DNA of 64,000 nucleotides from Ascaris suum (lineage: Eukaryota; Nematoda; Chromadorea; Rhabditida; Ascarididae), in the NCBI GenBank assembly GCA_013433145.1, contig CM024187.1, positions 8,521,326 through 8,585,325 of the forward strand. The letters run 5' to 3'. A program made the position numbers and the translations under genes. The notes under the pieces are model-generated. The model saw only the letters and a list, made by a program, of their open reading frames with translations, was not told where the DNA came from and did not search any database. This document shows positions 49,435-63,135 of this stretch, in pieces; position 1 is the stretch's first letter, and each line of letters opens with the position of its first letter.

Positions 49435-52400
49435 AATGTTGTGCACCTATATCGCCGCTAAGTCTTTCTCTTGGAAGCCTCAAATATTCTTTGTTGGCAT
49501 TCAACTAAACGCATGACTTTAAGTGCTATTATTTTGTTTCTTATACTTCCTTGCCTTTACGAACGCGTCATTATTCGATCACAGTGTGAAATTCTACTGT
49601 AAAGGTTGTCGGCTAATCACCATTGGAAGCAGAGGAATGGCGGTAAGTAAGAAGATTAACTATGGATCCCGATTTCAGTCTTCTGACTTTCTGGAAATTT
49701 CAGAAGGACTGTTCTGGCCACTTTTCCGGCTCATTCGCTGTTTGGGCAGCAACATTGCACGGAGTGGTCGAAATTCAGTGGCTCATAAATGATGACACTA
49801 GTTGTAAATTATTTCGGGAGCAATGACAAACTTGTAGTTTCTTAGAAGTTTCTGAAATTTTCATTTAATTGTAGTGCTTTTTCATCGGTCGGCTAAGGCA
49901 CACATTGAGAAAATCCGGGATCTGTGACTTTACTCTACGTGGAAGGGGAGGGTCAGGGAAGGAGGAGTGGTGCCTCTATATGGCTCCAATACGACCTACA
50001 GATTTCATAAATGTTCTCAACTATGCTCCTCCAAAAAGGGACGTTGCATGGCATCTCTGCTGTTTTGATATTGAAGCAAGATTTAGCTGTCGAGATAGAA
50101 TTGCTATTAGGTACTGAAGCAACTTGTTCTATATCACTGCTAAGGACCACTGAATTAAATTTGCTTGGTTAGAATGTGTAATTATATAATATAATATACT
50201 GTATACTGTATTGGACTTTACTAGAAACCTGCTACAGTTTATCGTATTGTGCCCGGTTGGCTCAACTCAGTACATACGTTGTCCTGTGCTAGGTATTTTG
50301 AAGTACGGTTTATATACCGCGGCTTTGCTTTGTGCAGAACTTTGGTTTTAGAGTATTCGTTATAGTATGATGTATTTGGTGGTAGGCGTACTGTCATGAT
50401 TCAAAAAATCGGTTGCAAAAACTCGTATTCGCAATATATTTGGCGACGTTTCATGTTTGCGAGATGAACTTTGCATTGCGCCGATGAACTGAAAAATTTA
50501 TAGATAGATAGGCAGATAATGGCAGCTCACTTCTTGCAATGTTGAATGTAGGGCGAAATTTGTGATATTTATAAATTTATGAAGAACACTGATGCGCAGT
50601 CGAAGACAAAACTCATTTTCAGAGTAAAGCTTTATTCGCTAAATAAAATAAAGTCTTTCGAACCGTGCAATGTTCATACGTCAGTTGGCTAGCAGTTACA
50701 AATATGGCTGCAAACAGGAACGGCAAGGACCTGTGAGCAGCAGCATTTCAAGAATCATTCACTATATGAATAATCGTTATGGGGAACGAGTGAGGATGAA
50801 CAACACAAATGGACTTTTTCCAACAAAAAACGTGAATTTCCGAAAATAATCTGAGATCCAGGTGACATTGCAAAGAAGCATTCATAGAAGAGCGAAGTCA
50901 AAAGCTAATTAATCGGTGTTTCCAGCAGTATCAATCCAACAAAGTCGATCTTCAGATAGAACGGCGTTACGATGTTGCTTCGAGCGAAATTAGCCGCTCT
51001 TGGCACTCACAACCACAAGCACAACTATATACACATCATCTTCTGCGTCACGGAGTATTCTCCCTCTATTCTGAGGATAATGATTAGACAGCATAGCAAA
51101 CGCATAACAAAGAAATTCATTTCAATAATAAAGTTGTTCTGATTTAGAACGTCTGCTGAAGCGAGAATATGAAGAAAACTTTGTAAGAAGAGCATTGAAA
51201 ATCCGAAAAAACCTAAGCAACCTAATCATTTTGGGTGCAGCTAAAAATTGCAACACACTAATAAATTCGAGCTGTGCTTATTTTTATGCGCGGATTTTTT
51301 TCGACTACGCTGAAAACGTTCTGCCATCTTAGCACCGCAATCGATCGGAATCACCGAAAACGTAAATCCTCGAGTTCGATATTTGTCGCGTATGCTGTAC
51401 GAAATAAATCGTGGTTAATAGCGCCACCGGGCGGCGGCTTGTTAGGTTTGACATTTGATATCTTATTTCTTACTTAAAAGATAGCAGTCAAAATTTTCAC
51501 ACCTAAGGAATCAAAATTTACTCGAATAACTACGTGAATACAATTCTTTGTGTCTGCTGGTGCATTACTTGTAAGAAGCGTTGCAGCGAAAGAAAGTGTG
51601 AGATATAATGAAATGTTTTTAAAATATGGGAAAGTTGTTTTCGCAACGTTTACTAGTGACTCTTCAGTAGACGTTCAGAAAACATCCATAGTCTCATGGC
51701 ACCCATATTAAAATAATTCTTTGAAACACTAGCTCATAAAAGTGGAAAAGCACGCTGAAGAAGTTGGCACGGTATGCGTGCGCTTTTGCATTCCACTCAA
51801 CTAACCAAAAGTTTCCCAAGTCACGAACAAAATATATGACGTGTAAAATAATGCCATCATACTACTATTGATCCGACTATTCTCACAAATCGTCCACAGC
51901 GGTTTCATTGCCTGTGATCAAACCGGTATAAAAATGCAAAGGAAATCGATCTGAGATGTATACGAATTTTTTAGCGCCTTTAAATGTCTGTAACTTCATT
52001 CAAAATTCATTAACCAAAGTGCATCTTGATATATGATGTCATCCTGTAATGTGCACTCACGCCTGCCTCTATTCCCTAGCTCTAGCTTCATTAGCTCGCA
52101 AGTTGAAACTCTCCGACAGACAGACAGACAGCCAGAGACATCAGCAGATGAACTCTGTAAAAGCGCATAAAAGTGAAGTTGGCTAGCATAGAAGATTTCA
52201 GCCGAGTGACAATAGTAATTCGTTTTTTTTGACGTGACATATAAAGAGAGCGATCTTTCGAGCTGACCGACCCGAATATTTGAATTCTTGTAAACATTTA
52301 GCATCTCAAAAAATATTATTCTGCAAGAAACCTTCATAATAGAGGCGTCCTGAATGTGATTTTTTTGACCTGGAAACTTAGACGTCAGTTTTTATCTCTT

Positions 52401-52985
52401 GATTGTCTAAGCTTTTCTTCATCATTCAAATCATTTCATTTTCAGCTTCTACGAAAAAACTGCTCTTGTTCATGCTTTGTATTTATTTATTTACTCAACG
52501 TTTTTCAACGAAACATTCTTTCCCTCAAAGAATTCAGCAAATCCCACTGAATATCACGACGAACAACGAATTGTCAAAATCCGAAAAGGAAACCTTCGAT
52601 TTTTCTTTCCCGGAGTGAGAGATAAATTCGCCAAAATCCGATCGATTTAACCTCGTTTTCGAATTGAAAACCTCATGAAAGTAAGTTTAATCAAAAAAAA
52701 AATTATAGAACATAACCTGAATATTATAGCAACTTCTTAGCTTACCGAATTCACGCTCCTGACGTCTACACTGCTGATAACAAAATCTCTATTTGTGGTG
52801 ATAAAACGTGAATGAAAAAAATGTTCTTTGGTAGAATGGCAAATGAGCTTCTCGGGCGCACGCTTGAAAATAAGCAACAACTTGTCGAGAATTCGTTCTG
52901 CGAGGCGATCACGACATCATAAACTCACATACGCTTTCGAAAAGAGGAAACAGCACAACGACGTGCATGTTGGAGGTGCTCATTA
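49435..52985. other. Convergent intergenic region
   Basis: This 3.5 kb lies between the stop of the plus-strand membrane-protein gene and the stop of the minus-strand complexin gene. It should contain both 3' UTRs. AATAAATAAA-type sequence on the minus strand (plus coordinates 52482-52491) is a candidate complexin poly(A) signal, about 500 bases past its stop. An AT-palindromic patch lies at about 50178-50210. No exons were recognised. Confidence 0.5.
52115..52131. repeat. Short (GACA)n microsatellite
   Basis: Four tandem GACA units plus G lie in the convergent intergenic region. Confidence 0.8.
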
Positions 52986-54904
52986 TTACTTGCCGAACGG
53001 AAGAAAACCCTTCACAGTTTCTAACGCTCCACTGACGACTGTTTTCGCCTTTTCGACCTGTTCGGTAAGGCCCAACTGTCCAATGATGCCTGCAGCGATC
53101 TTATCAGGACAGTATTAAAAACGGCGATGAAAAAACCATGAACAATAATTGTCCTATAAGAGAGTGTGCTGAGTGGATTGTTGTCGGTATTTGAGAGCTC
53201 TTCGATGCTTTTTCTTTAATGACATCACATTCTGCAAACGTTCAGTTTCCACCAACAAAAAAGAACCCTTCTTCGAAGCTCTACGAAGCACGGCATAACA
53301 CACTGTTGCATAATGTCGTCATAGCCAACTTCTCATCACTACTTTCTCAAATCCTGTTATCGATATCTAGGCCTGATTGTCGGTAGATGGGTGAATCGGT
53401 GCGCGGGCGCAACACTACGGTGTACTTTCAACTTACCTAGGAGTCAGCAGTTAGGGCGTTTCATACCGCTCCGGACTACATCAAGCAGGAGCAATATGTT
53501 CATCCAAAAAAATCTGCGGTGGTAGGTTAATTTCCGACGAATGGATGGAAAATATTGTCACATCACCTTCTATGGAATCAGTGTGAATGCTTTGGATGTT
53601 ATCGTTGCAAAAATTTCTAGGTGAAATATCAGCTGATGCAATAGCTTTTACACCAATTACTGAAGGGACAGAAAATGAACAAAAAACGGATTATCTTACG
53701 GCGATATGTAGATAAACAGTTAGAAGTATTATTAACCATTTGCCACTGCTTATCCATGAAAACTTTGGCAAACGAACCGTCACCTCAACATGAGGGCTTC
53801 CAGATGAGCTAAATGCGAAAATTGGAAGGGTGAGAAAATGTGCGTTCGTCGTCGGGTTAATTTGCTGACAAGTGTCTCTTCCACCCAGCTGAGCTCAGTT
53901 TTCATCAAAACATCTCCCTGTTAGATCTAGTAGTTGTTGCTGTCATAGATATTAAGGTACTGCTGCGAATCAGCACTTGGATTCGTTGGCGTCAGTGTTT
54001 TTCAAGTATAATGCAACAGCCTCAGAAAAGGCACTGTTGCTGCTTATTTGTAAGTTTTTGATGAGTTTTTGATTTTGACTTTTTTATTCTTTTATATGTT
54101 TTCATCCATATGATTGTCAAAAAGCACTGTTTGCGATGGGCTTTTCTTGTTAGTGTTGAAAACTTCTTATCGATGGGGTAATGAAGGAGCTAGTTAAAGC
54201 ACTTTACCATCATCGTCGGCATTCATCTCACGAGCAAGCTCTTCTGGAGTCTTTTTCCGCGCGGAGCCGATTCGACCCTCTGTCATGTCGAAAGGAATAC
54301 CGTCCTCCTTTTTCGTTATGTTGTACTGTAAACGACATATTCTCTTGAACATATTCCCATATGCAACGAGAGTCGAACTGTACATAACTCTTTCAGCCGC
54401 TATTTCCTGCTAACTGTCTTCATATTTAACGTCCACTGTAATCACCTGCTTTCAAAGGAATCGCTCGTTATTTTTTGGATATTAAAATATAAAACACTTC
54501 TGAGAGAAGACTCCGGAACAGCCAGCTACCAAATCTAAATCTAATTAACCAACCTTGGCACGAATATCTTGACGCATCTTTTCTCTCTCTTGCTCCATCT
54601 TTCTATGTTTCTCCTTGCGTCTTTCCTCTTGTTCAAGTCTTGCAGCCACTACCTGAAGCAGACAGATAGTTGTGTTCAGTGTTGCAAGCGACTGGGTAAG
54701 AATTAACTGTTCAGCCGATCCATGTCTATAAATCGTGAACAGTGTGAGTCAGAATGCTCCAATCAAAAAACTGAAAGTGGCATGGGGCCCTTGATAAGGT
54801 AATGATTTTAGCAGATAAATAAAAAATCACCTCTGGGTCCTCTCCTGATTCCGTCTTTTCTCCTCCTTCACCTTCATTGTCGCCTGTTAGCTTGTCGAGC
54901 CCTC
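52986..54904 (-). CDS. cpx-1: Complexin, SNARE-binding regulator of synaptic vesicle fusion (exons 2-5)
   Basis: Four phase-consistent minus-strand exons are 54904-54831, 54652-54554, 54325-54208 and 53089-52986 (stop TAA). Complexin is a small cytosolic neuronal protein that clamps and promotes SNARE-driven exocytosis. The acidic N-terminal part (GEKTESGEDPE) leads into the accessory and central helices, ARLEQEERRKEKHRKMEQ and EREKMRQDIRAKYNITKKE. The central helix keeps the R..MRQ.IR.KY pattern that contacts the SNARE bundle. Next come FDMTEGRIGS and KKTPEELAREMNADDDG, which resemble nematode complexin 1. The C-terminal exon carries IIGQLGLTEQVEKAKT and the amphipathic end ALETVKGFLPFGK, which lacks a CAAX prenylation box. 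The first coding exon is not included here; see the candidate at 61435-61399. The symbol follows C. elegans usage. Confidence 0.93.
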
Positions 54905-57900
54905 CTGGAACGAAAAAAAGATCTCTTAAACATTCAGCTTTGGAAGACTCTGGAAGGAACTTTCGAATCATTACTTTCGTAATTCCTCGGACTTTCTTTC
55001 AATTTCTGATGGGAATACACTTGCTCGAAAACGTCACGGAATCTGGGCGGGATTTGTCTCTTGGCTGGCTGCGAAGTAATCAGTCATGTAGAGTTAATTG
55101 AAAGCATAACTACCGCTATTATTTAAACACAAGATGATAACGGTGAGAAAGCGTTTGTGTTCAACAGAACACATGAAATCGGCAGAAGAGAAGTTTTCAC
55201 ATACGATTGAAGCGCTTGAGAAATTGTTAAAAGAATAGTGCCTCACGACATCTGTCAGTTTTTCCGGCATTCACTAAGATAACTTGGAAAAAACATTCAG
55301 TGGTTTGTTGAAGCAAGTCCGAGTGTCAGCTGCCGATATTGAATAGTCCAAACAATGCAACATGAAACATTTCATTTCTATAGTGGAAATAACGGTACTC
55401 GTCAGAAATGCAATATTGTCACATATTGCTGGTGCTGCAAATTTGTGTTGCAAAAAAACCCAATCGTTTGATAAAACAATTTAAAAAACACTGATAAAGA
55501 TACGAGCAAGGCGGAGAGCGCTTATTTCGTATTCCGGAAAAAAAAGAAATGTAGACAAAAGAAATAAAGAAACAAACATCTGAAAGTGGGGATTTCTTCA
55601 AAACTAGAAAAAAGATATGCGATTTCGTACAGGTTGCTACATACCTTTCCGTTAAAACAAGAAAAGTGAACTTCAAATGCTACGACCTGTTGGAGATAGA
55701 CAGCAGACTGCTTAGAATGTTTTACTCAGGTCCGACAGTGGCCCGAACATTTGTTGGTAAACTTGTAGTATTTCCGCATGCTAATAACTTAATGTTTCAG
55801 TTTAAAGCAAATATTTATATCTTCTTATCCATCGAAGATAAAGCACAGCTCCTTTAAGACTCTAGCTGCAGAAGTGGCACGCCTTAGATACATATTTTTA
55901 CTCAATAATTGAGACTAAACTGCTCCCCTCTCCCTCCCCTCTTCACTCCTCCTTTATTCATAGTCCTCCTTGGCTAGAAAATCAGTAACGTCGATAATTT
56001 CATTGCTTGGTCTGCGCTTTTGAAAATTTCTTCGATTCTCTGTTCAGCGAAAAAGGAGAATATAAAGCTGTCGTTCATTTTCCAAAGCCGCTTCTGGAAA
56101 CAAGAACACTGTTCGCAGACAGTTTCGCCTATAAAGAAACTTCGGCTTTCGAATACTTTGAAACCAGTGGAGATTACCTTAGAAGTCACGATCATAACTC
56201 AGCTTTATTTTTACACGCTAATTCAGTTCCATAACTGAATTTAGCTACTGGACTTCAAATTCGCTTTTTTTTCAGGCAACCAACTGTACAGTGACTCTTG
56301 AATTTTAAGGCAGAAGAGTGGGTTGGACTCGTTGGCGACGAAGAGGAGCCACTTTGACGTTATGCAGAAAAAGTGAAAATCCCTTTAAAGCAGTCTCGAA
56401 AGTGCTGCAAGAAAGCCATGCTAGAGCAAGGACGCTCCATCGCGATAGCTGAATTTTTTTGCCAACGTGAAAAAGAAACACCGCTCTCCCATTCGCACCC
56501 CTAAACGAAATATATGAAATGTGAGGGTTACCTATAAAAAAGACGCTTGCTCAGCGGTTAATTTTCACGCTTGCTTTGTGACTTACTGACAACATATTCC
56601 GACGTTGAGAGTAATAACATCCGACCGCACTGAACGTCGTGTTCAAATAATGTGTGAGGTTGAGAGAGGAAAAGAAATACATAATTCGCTCAATATGAGC
56701 CTTCAGGCGATTGAGCAGGTGCGCTTATTACAGTAGTGTAACTACGTAGTAATGGAAATAATGTTTGTTCGACAAACGAAAGACCAAATAGAGCAGAAAG
56801 ACCGCACATAAAAGAGAAGATAAAGAAATAGACAATTGATGAGAAACCAAAATACGCTGGGAAAATAGAGATTTATCTGTAAAAATGCGCAACACATAAA
56901 GATAGAAGATTGAAGTATCACAAAACTTCGATGCAAAGTGTGCACTTCCTAGACTGTTTGGGAATGGGTAATTCTAAAAGAGAGCGCGTTTCAGCGGGAC
57001 AATGTTAGTTTCAAGTGGCATAATCTAGTGGTAATTTTTGCTGCAATCGAGGACAGAATTTTCCTCTCAAAAATACATACCGTTTATCGGAAGCTGTGCA
57101 GAGAAGATATTTTCCTCATGACGTAAAACACACAAAGGATTTCCTCAAGCCACAGCGTCCTTATTGCTCTCGCCGGAATGCTTCCGAAACGAAAATACGA
57201 CGCAAGCATCTTGGATTCGAGACGTTAGATCAGCGCTCGTGCCGTCAGCTCATTGATGCACCTTGGCTCTACTGCATATCACGATGCCCTATCCCTCCGT
57301 CCACCCTCTCCCTCCAAAATTTTAAAGTCTTTGTCACACTTTGTACGAGTATATTATGAAATGCGCTGGCTCTTAGACAGCATTTTAAAAAATCGAAAAT
57401 TTAGCTCAAGTATATTTTTTGATACCCGACAATTTAAATAGCGGTAATTCATATCAAAGCGATGATTCTTTGTGCTTGTCACATTAGTCATTTTCTTCAA
57501 GCATTCATGAAGTATAATATGCTTAACCAATCTCAGTATTTCCACTCTAAGCTGAAAGATTTGCCCATAAGTACAGCGATTTATCAGTAGTACATCACAA
57601 ATTGTGACTCAGTAAGCATAGAAGCAGTGTAAAACTTGGTGACAATAATGTTGGGAATTTTGAAGTACGCTTCAAGAAATTTATTCAAAAGCGCAAAAAA
57701 TTCGTACTTTCTGCACAAATGCCTGCATATTTAACAAAGTTGGCATCAATAAACACAAGAGATAACTAAAAAGCGTGTCTTCGTAGAATATTTGGCTGTT
57801 AGCCTTAACCCTTATGGAAAAAAATCACATATCTATATGGCAAACGATGCGTTTGTATTCAACGGAATACTTTTTATTTAAATTCCTTCCCACTCTATGC

Positions 57901-60900
57901 ATATTTAGTGGCCGCATATTGGTAACGGATTTGCTTTGACCTGCCGCAATTATGACCTATAATTCATTACATTTGATAAAAATGCTTCTAATGAGGCTTT
58001 TCAATATGTAAAATCATTTCCTTTGTCTGCCATCCCAAACACTGGGGGATTATTAAACACTGCATAGCCGCCGGATTATACGCGTAAAATATCTTATGGA
58101 AGATTAGAAATTTCGTATGGAGCCGCATTATTTTTTATTTAACAAAAGACATTGTCGCCGAATGTACTATCTAAAGTCGTTCAAATGCCGACCTTTAAAT
58201 CATCGTCCTTAATCTTCTGCCTAAAAAACAAAGATACAAAAGAAATGAAAAAAGTGCTAGCCTTCAACACGCTATATTCACCAATCCACGCTCATTTGTG
58301 TGGCTTTAAATTACCTTTTTTCCGCTGCAGCCCAACATTTCGCTATAGCTAGGCTCGATGAATTCGACACAAAATTATGATGATGGTACTGGAGCCACAG
58401 ATGTATCTCTGATGAAAAAAGTTTATTCATTTCACTCCATTTCATTCATCCTTTGTCAACAGCTTGCCACTCCAGAATTTGAACTTGGGGAATGTCGAGT
58501 TTAAAAAATAAAAGCAGATGGCTGAAAATTTTTCAGAACAGAGTATGTTTAAGAATAATATACGGTAGTGCATAACGCCGACTTTTAGTTCGTTTTCATT
58601 AAGACATGCCCAATGAAGATCCTCCACCCAGCTCGAGTGAATACAACCAGCATTAAAAGTGCAATGTAAATCGTGCTTATTAAGCGGACAAGAAATTCAC
58701 GCTCCAAAACCTTCAATGATACAAGGTTAACTCGATGTTGTAATGCTGAACGAATCGCGAGTTGATATTTTTCTAAAATGTAAACCTTGAAGGCAAGCAC
58801 ACGAGCTTGATGACACTTCCCGATCACCGCTGCTGCTGGAATCTTTTCAGTGCCATCGAGCTTTTAGACTCTAGCTGTAGAAGTTCTTGGCTCTCAGATA
58901 AAAATGTTTTCATATGCCACTCGTCTCATGTAAACTTAACAGTGACAAATACGTAAATATATCTCAGTCTTAAGTTACTAGTTCTCAGGCTGAAAGGATC
59001 CAATCAAAGATTTTCTCATTGTGTTTAATGCCACATTTTCGTCGGAGTTTACATGCGTGCTGTCTGCCTAGAGAAGAGGCTCATGCATTTTGCATATAGA
59101 TTGGTTCTCGGCATCTACTTATGCCGTTGCCATGCGTCTTCTGGTCGCCCAAAGACATCGGCCAAACTTGCCTTTCATGGCTGAAGCATACAACATCATT
59201 TCGATAATCAGAAGAAAAACCCATCACCTCGATCGATTCGTGATAAAGTTTCAAATTCTGGATGTAAAATGTTACATTAAGCAGCAGTGTTTAAGAAATA
59301 CGCTTTTCCCTATTTTTCTGACAATAATATTTGAGGATGACTGTGTTCTATTCAAAGGATAGTCAAAAAAAGCGGGAAGATATAAAACTTGCCCAGGAAA
59401 GTGAGCAAAGCTTATTAATTAGCAACATTCTGCTTCTATTCTAGTGAACAGCAATACACATCAAAAATGCTGTCAGCTCTGCGAAATGCATCGAGAAATT
59501 GATAAAATTCAAATAATGAGATTTAAACGAGCGGCGAAATTCGATTATTATCTATGAGAGTTCCTCACCTACGAGTGAAAAACATTTTCGTGATTTCAAA
59601 GTTAGCAACGAAAGAAAACATTCCATATTATAGTATAGATAAAATGCAACTTCTAAGTGCAAATAAGAAATTGAAGAAGGAAATGGAAGGATTTTAATGG
59701 AGAAAAAATTGCTAAAGTATAACAATATTGAAGTTATGAGTGTTCCTTGGAGAAAGTTTGTCTCTCCTTTCGCATTTGCCTTATCGGTAAAAGAGTGATA
59801 GGCCCTTCTCTGAAACCTTCATGAAGTGAAAGTTTCGTTATCGCATGCCGCATTCTGCGTATATTGTGAGCCTGATGACAGTCAAACTGTGCAGAGTTTA
59901 TTGTAAGCTTAAGAAACAATCGAACTGCTCATTGAGATGTTTCAGTGATAAGCTAATGCAGTTCGTTCATATTATAGCTAGGCGTTGGTGTGCGGATAAC
60001 ATAAAGAAGAACGAAAGGATGTGCGGAGGATGAATGATCTGTTCCTTTCTCTCAACTAACTAGAGAAGCGAATGAACGAGATTTCAGATTCAGCATTAAT
60101 TCAAATTCTCTTAGCAGTGTATCAAATTGCATAGAACGATGTCAAAAAAATCACCTCTGTAGAGAGTTCATCAGCAATAGAGAGCAAAAATTACTCAAAA
60201 TTCTTCGTAAACTTTTCATGACAGCAGCATTGTTGAATGTGAAAATTCATGCTTAAAAGAAACGTTCTTCAAAGTCCTCTAGCAAAGCAGATCAGAGATC
60301 GAGAAGCGCAACATTACACGTCAAAATAGCAGTTTTTACTTCATCTCATTTCGTGGCAACTAATAAAAAGCATTGACAGTGGGCAACGTCCACGCGCCAA
60401 AATTTGCTGCAGGAATGGGTTGGTACACATTCCACCGATGAGTGGATTATATACAGGCACTGCTAGCATGCGCATCACCTCCACTGAGCTCCAAGTATGC
60501 GCTGAAAGTAACCAATCTCGCTCCATACTTGCATAATCGCTCGGAAAAGGTGAAAAGCGAGCCCTCGCCTGCCAGTTAATTCTGAGATGGAAGTGATTTT
60601 ACCTGAAGCCCCAAGTGGCCGGTGGTTTAAAGAACAAGTTGCAGCAATCTTTCACGAAGCTGCTTTCCTAGCAAAATAAGATAATCTGAAGCCGTCATCC
60701 TCTTACATTCACTCTTTAAGTTGAATGTGTCATACAACTAAAAGGCTTCTTCATAGAATTAACCAAATTTTCGCTTGCCGCATCCACCAGTATTGATGAG
60801 GTACCCGTCGAAAAGCACTACTGAGGTTCATTGCTAGCGCTTCTCATCGCTTAGACTAGGTCTCACAAGTTGAAGGACGTTCTGACTTCCAAACGATTAA

Positions 60901-61062
60901 TGAAACGATTCACATACGACGAGACAACGAAACCTTATAATCATGACAGCACTAACATCTCATGTTCGACTCAATCAGCACAAACGTTCGGGAAAATAAA
61001 TTAGAGCTCCACTTCCCCTCTCATCCCCACTTGTATACGTCACAATCTGTCTGATTTTGCAG

Positions 61063-61208
61063 CACCGTTCTACCTGTACTACCTGCACACTGCACCAGTC
61101 CTTCATTTGCAAGACTTGTACCGGATAGACCTCCCAATTGCGTATGGCGGAAGCCGCTCCTCAATCGCTTTTTTTAATGAGGACAAAGCAAAGAAGAATA
61201 TGAGCTAA
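61063..61208 (+). other. Exon-like open frame after a strong acceptor, unassigned
   Basis: After GTCTGATTTTGCAG the plus frame reads PFYLYYLHTAPVLHLQDLYR and continues to AYGGSRSSIAFFNEDKAKKN before TAA. The acceptor is good and the composition protein-like, but no upstream donor in matching phase was identified and no family is recognised. Confidence 0.2.
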
Positions 61209-61398
61209 AAGTCCAAGTTTTTTATGTGGTTCAATGGCGACGACAATACTGGAACACCTAGTAACAAAAATTTAGGCGACTATGAAAGAATTTATGCGAT
61301 ATTATTTATAGTACTGGCACAGTTCCACTTGTTGAAGAAAATGAGAGGAGATTAGAAGTGGGAAGTGATGTGCTATAAGGAAACCATCAGTTGCTAAC

Positions 61399-61435
61399 CT
61401 CCAAGAGGATTGCGCAGCATAGAGCCGACCACCAT
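61399..61435 (-). CDS. cpx-1: Candidate first coding exon of complexin
   Basis: The minus strand reads ATG followed by MVVGSMLRNPLG and a split Gly codon at the donor GAG|GTTAGC. The exon ends in phase 1, as required by the exon at 54904. It lies 8 bases after a CGTCTCCAG acceptor that could receive a spliced leader. Joined to the other four exons it gives 143 residues, close to the length I recall for C. elegans CPX-1. The residues weakly resemble complexin N-termini (MVG.QL...GG), but the usual leading F.MKQ segment is missing. A different exon beyond the window remains possible. Confidence 0.33.
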
Positions 61436-61507
61436 ATTCCTTGCTGGAGACGACAACAAAGCGTGCAAGCGATGGAAAAATGCACAGAAGTAGAAACGTA
61501 GAAGCGT

Positions 61508-61759
61508 GTTACAATCACTCTAGAAGAAGTCTTTGAATGTCTACAAGGCCTCACGCTTTTCGTTTATAACGCCTTTCGGGTTGCGACCACACTGGCGACG
61601 CCTCGTCACCTGGTCAACACTGGCTATGTCCTTTTGATAGCCCTCTGCGCGACGCTGGTTGGCATTAAACCCTCTCAAGATCACTTGTTGCGAATAACAA
61701 ATTCAACCTTTTTATTGTGGCGACGGCCTTCTTTCGACGGCTTTGCACACATAATATAG
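61508..61759 (+). other. GC-richer 83-codon open frame, possible dispersed repeat
   Basis: The plus frame runs without a stop from about 61508 to 61759 and includes LEEVFECLQGLTLFVYNAFR and NTGYVLLIALCATLVGIKPS. The minus strand over 61675-61535 is open too. The sharp rise in GC content against the AT-rich surroundings suggests an inserted repeat rather than a native exon. Confidence 0.25.
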
Positions 61760-62952
61760 CAGTTTGCTTATTGATGCGCAATAATTTTTGTCTTTCAGGC
61801 GAACAAATTTCAGAATAAATTAGCGAAGGTCGGCAAACTGCTGTTGAAAGCTTCATGTGCATCCGTCGCAGTTATTAACAACGAAAGATATCACTCATGT
61901 TGCTGCCTTTGACAGGAATCGATCGCAATAATAGACCTCGTACTGATGCAACGCTGCTGCTCGGAATTGGTTTTTTTTTTCGAGGATTGAATTACTGTAA
62001 GCTTTTCCGCAGTAAAACATATTGCTGTTTATGGGATTTTCGAGCCCATATAGGCAAAATGCACTATCGGCATAATGACAATTACCTATCACAGTGATGG
62101 AACGCCGCAGTAATACTTCATTCTGAAATCACTGAGAAGGCATTTAAAATTTCGAGATCTTTAACACATAGATGTCTGACACTTTCTTGCTAGGTGTTTA
62201 TCGCTTTTGACTGCGAATAGGACTAAGCAATGTTCACCTGCATGGTTACTTCACCATATAGCAAGCATTAACTGCAGTGAAAACGCCTAGTCTTACAGCC
62301 ATATCTACTTTATTACTAGGCTTATTTGAGGATATTTACCCCTCAACCACTTAAATATAGCCGTCTAATAAATAGTCTCATTCTACGCTTTCTGATTCAA
62401 ATGGGCTTTCAAACATCTCTTTTGAAGAGTTTCTTGTCCCTGCTGTCAATTGAAGTCATCATACACGCGGCTGTCACATGCAAAGGAAACGACGCTCTTC
62501 TACTATCGTTCTACATAAATATTTACACCTGAAACGAGCTCCGGTTGGACATCACTGACATACAAAACATTTCCAGTTTAACGGTCTCCCTGCCAAATTT
62601 GATTTCCATGTGACCGCCGGTTTCTCCTTTAAATTAATGAAAATCTATTTTTCTCTTAACATCTATTCATTTACTCGTTTCTTCCCTTACCTATTTCTTC
62701 CCCTTCCCTCTTTAATAGCACATCCAAGCCTACCTTCTTCATTTCAGAACAAAATTTAGACATTCTCATTTTCTTATTTCCTCATACCTCTTTGACTGAA
62801 GTGCCATTATTGGACAGTGACAACATTACGCGGCACACTCACTTGGTGATTTAATTATCAGCCGGTACAGAGCGTGCTCTAACACTAACAGGGCTTCAGT
62901 TTTCATATTTTTCACTTCACCTTCTTACTATTCAAAGCAGCATTGCGCTCAG

Positions 62953-63135
62953 CACCTACAAGATATAAACGATGAAAATAGAACACTCCTGGAGGACAGC
63001 TTTCAGCACGAGGTTTCGCCGGAAGCAGTTTTGGTACAAACCGCTTTCCACAAAGACCGTTTCAGTACCGGAACACTTGACGTAATAAAAGATCTGAATA
63101 ATGAGGGTTTGGTTAGCTACGAAGATCTAAGTTAA
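62953..63135 (+). other. Orphan terminal-exon-like frame
   Basis: After the acceptor-like ATTGCGCTCAG, the plus frame reads HLQDINDENRTLLEDSF, then SPEAVLVQTAFHKDRFSTGT and KDLNNEGLVSYEDLS, ending in TAA at 63133-63135. Over a third of codons start with G, a strong coding-like bias. AATAAA lies at 63474-63479. No ATG or upstream exon was found and the family is unknown. It could be a terminal exon of a nested plus-strand gene or a fossil ORF fragment. Confidence 0.3.
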
